Of a stretch of DNA of 64,000 nucleotides, positions 63,332 through 64,000 are shown piece by piece. Below the pieces are notes generated by a model. It saw only the letters and a list, made by a program, of their open reading frames with translations, ran no database searches and was not told where the DNA came from. Origin of the DNA: Prorocentrum cordatum (lineage: Eukaryota > Sar > Dinophyceae > Prorocentrales > Prorocentraceae); the NCBI GenBank assembly GCA_963575745.1, contig CAUYUJ010022515.1, positions 307,766-371,765 of the forward strand, given 5' to 3'. A program made the position numbers and the translations under genes. Every line of letters starts with the position of its first letter. Position 1 is the stretch's first letter.

Positions 63332-64000
63332 AGAACCCTACTGGCCATATTATCACACATATCAGCAGATAAAGAATCTGCCTAACCAAGATACGACGAC
63401 AGGAGAGGTTACTTACCATGATTTCCTTTGCCCGCTTACGGTTGCCAGCGGGGACCTTCATCGGGGCATGGTGCCTTCGAGCGCCTATCCGGGGGAAGAA
63501 GGTCGCGCTGCAGAGGTCGCTCAGGGAAAAGAACCGGCCGGAAGCTGGCAAAGAAAAATGGTTTTGAAAGATGGCAATAGCGAAGCGTGGCTTGCCTTTC
63601 AGTAGCTTCAAAAGACGACAAAGGTCCCGCCAGCGACACGGAACTATTTAGTGCCAGACTGGGCTCGCTTCTTCAGGATCAAGGCCGATAGGTCGATAGC
63701 AAGCCCGACAGCCACGGTGGCTGACCGCTTGAATTGGGCCAAGTTGAGAACGAGATCCCATAAGGTTGGCAGGGCCCATTGCGTTGAATTAGCGTTGCCT
63801 TTCTTTGTGACAAAAGAAAAGATGGCGGAAGTCTCAGACTCATCCGCCGGGTGGACAAAACAGTCACATGGCACTTCTGTGACAGCCCTTCATTTTATTT
63901 TGGAGGGTCACCAATTGCTCCCATCAAATCCCAAATGCGGTGGAAGTGTGAAAACGCATGTGGTTGGGGCGTATTCATTCCCATGTTCTGACAACCCCAA
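63270..64000 (+). pseudogene. Unknown element ORF, open to window end, one in-frame TAG
   Basis: The frame runs from about 63270 with KFPRRPKEGHPGYEEPYWPY, meets TAG at 63603-63605 after AWLAFQ, and continues in the same frame with LQKTTKVPPATRNYLVPDWA to the last base without another stop. The second part has several aromatic and Cys residues and looks globular. I do not recognise it. A perfect hairpin lies at 63824-63848. Confidence 0.5.
63824..63848. repeat. CT-N-AG hairpin
   Basis: Outer GGCGGA/TCCGCC, inner AGTCT/AGACT around C, bulge CA on the right. A different inner sequence with the same layout. Confidence 0.85.

Larger units (their letters stand above)
47726..64000 (+). mobile_element. 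Giant Copia-like LTR retrotransposon, right end off window
   Basis: Domain order gag, protease, integrase, RT, RNase H (integrase before RT) is the Copia (Pseudoviridae) order. After RNase H come about 6 kb of extra ORFs, making it over 16 kb against roughly 5 kb for typical Copia. The frame is interrupted by stops and about nine frameshifts, some at homopolymers. Base composition and codon use are AT-richer than the LINEs to the left. About 30 short hairpins are scattered through it. Confidence 0.85.

Overview
This window is nuclear DNA from a dinoflagellate. The clearest proof is an exact 22-nt dinoflagellate spliced leader (DinoSL) embedded in the genome at 5867-5888, with a decayed second copy at 17592-17612. 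High GC, long CCT/AGG microsatellites, many retroelements, a gene whose intron carries a dispersed repeat, and Copia-like elements with CCCH-type gag fingers all fit. I could not assign a genus. No rRNA, tRNA or CRISPR array was recognised.

Layout. 477-2803: decayed gag of a Copia-like element related to the one at the right end. 3150-5866: GC-rich spacer with dispersed repeats. 5867-12340: LINE-A (+), tagged with DinoSL, ORF1 and EEP-RT-RNaseH ORF2, partly broken. 12480-17590: AGG/CT microsatellites, segmental duplications, a tandem-repeat family and two small inverted-repeat elements. 17592-22975: LINE-B (+), heavily broken, also with a DinoSL relic. 23160-26100: CCT/AGG tracts and a second 213-bp MITE. 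About 33570-26700: LINE-C (-), an intact ORF1 followed by decayed RNase H, EEP and RT domains in that unusual order. 34030-35300: palindromic elements and a dispersed repeat. 35566-37447: a 167-bp dimeric (90+77) satellite. 38000-42860: further repeats, including introner-like copies. 42861-45095: the only likely host gene, a signal-peptide, Cys-rich, multi-pass membrane protein of possible OSCA/TMEM63 or TMEM16 type, with one well-defined 141-bp intron. 45100-47350: minisatellites and GAT repeats. 47726-64000 (running off the end): a giant Copia-like element with gag, protease, integrase, RT and RNase H, followed by a methyltransferase-like Rossmann domain, an SGNH-like ORF and two unknown ORFs.

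How it works together. Most coding DNA here is retroelement. The Copia-like element keeps long frames but is interrupted by several in-frame stops and frameshifts, so it is dead, or read through, or damaged by assembly errors. The most unusual signal is a family of about 30 short double-stem hairpins (inner stem ending CT-N-AG, outer stem different at every site) scattered through that element in all reading frames and almost absent from the rest of the window.
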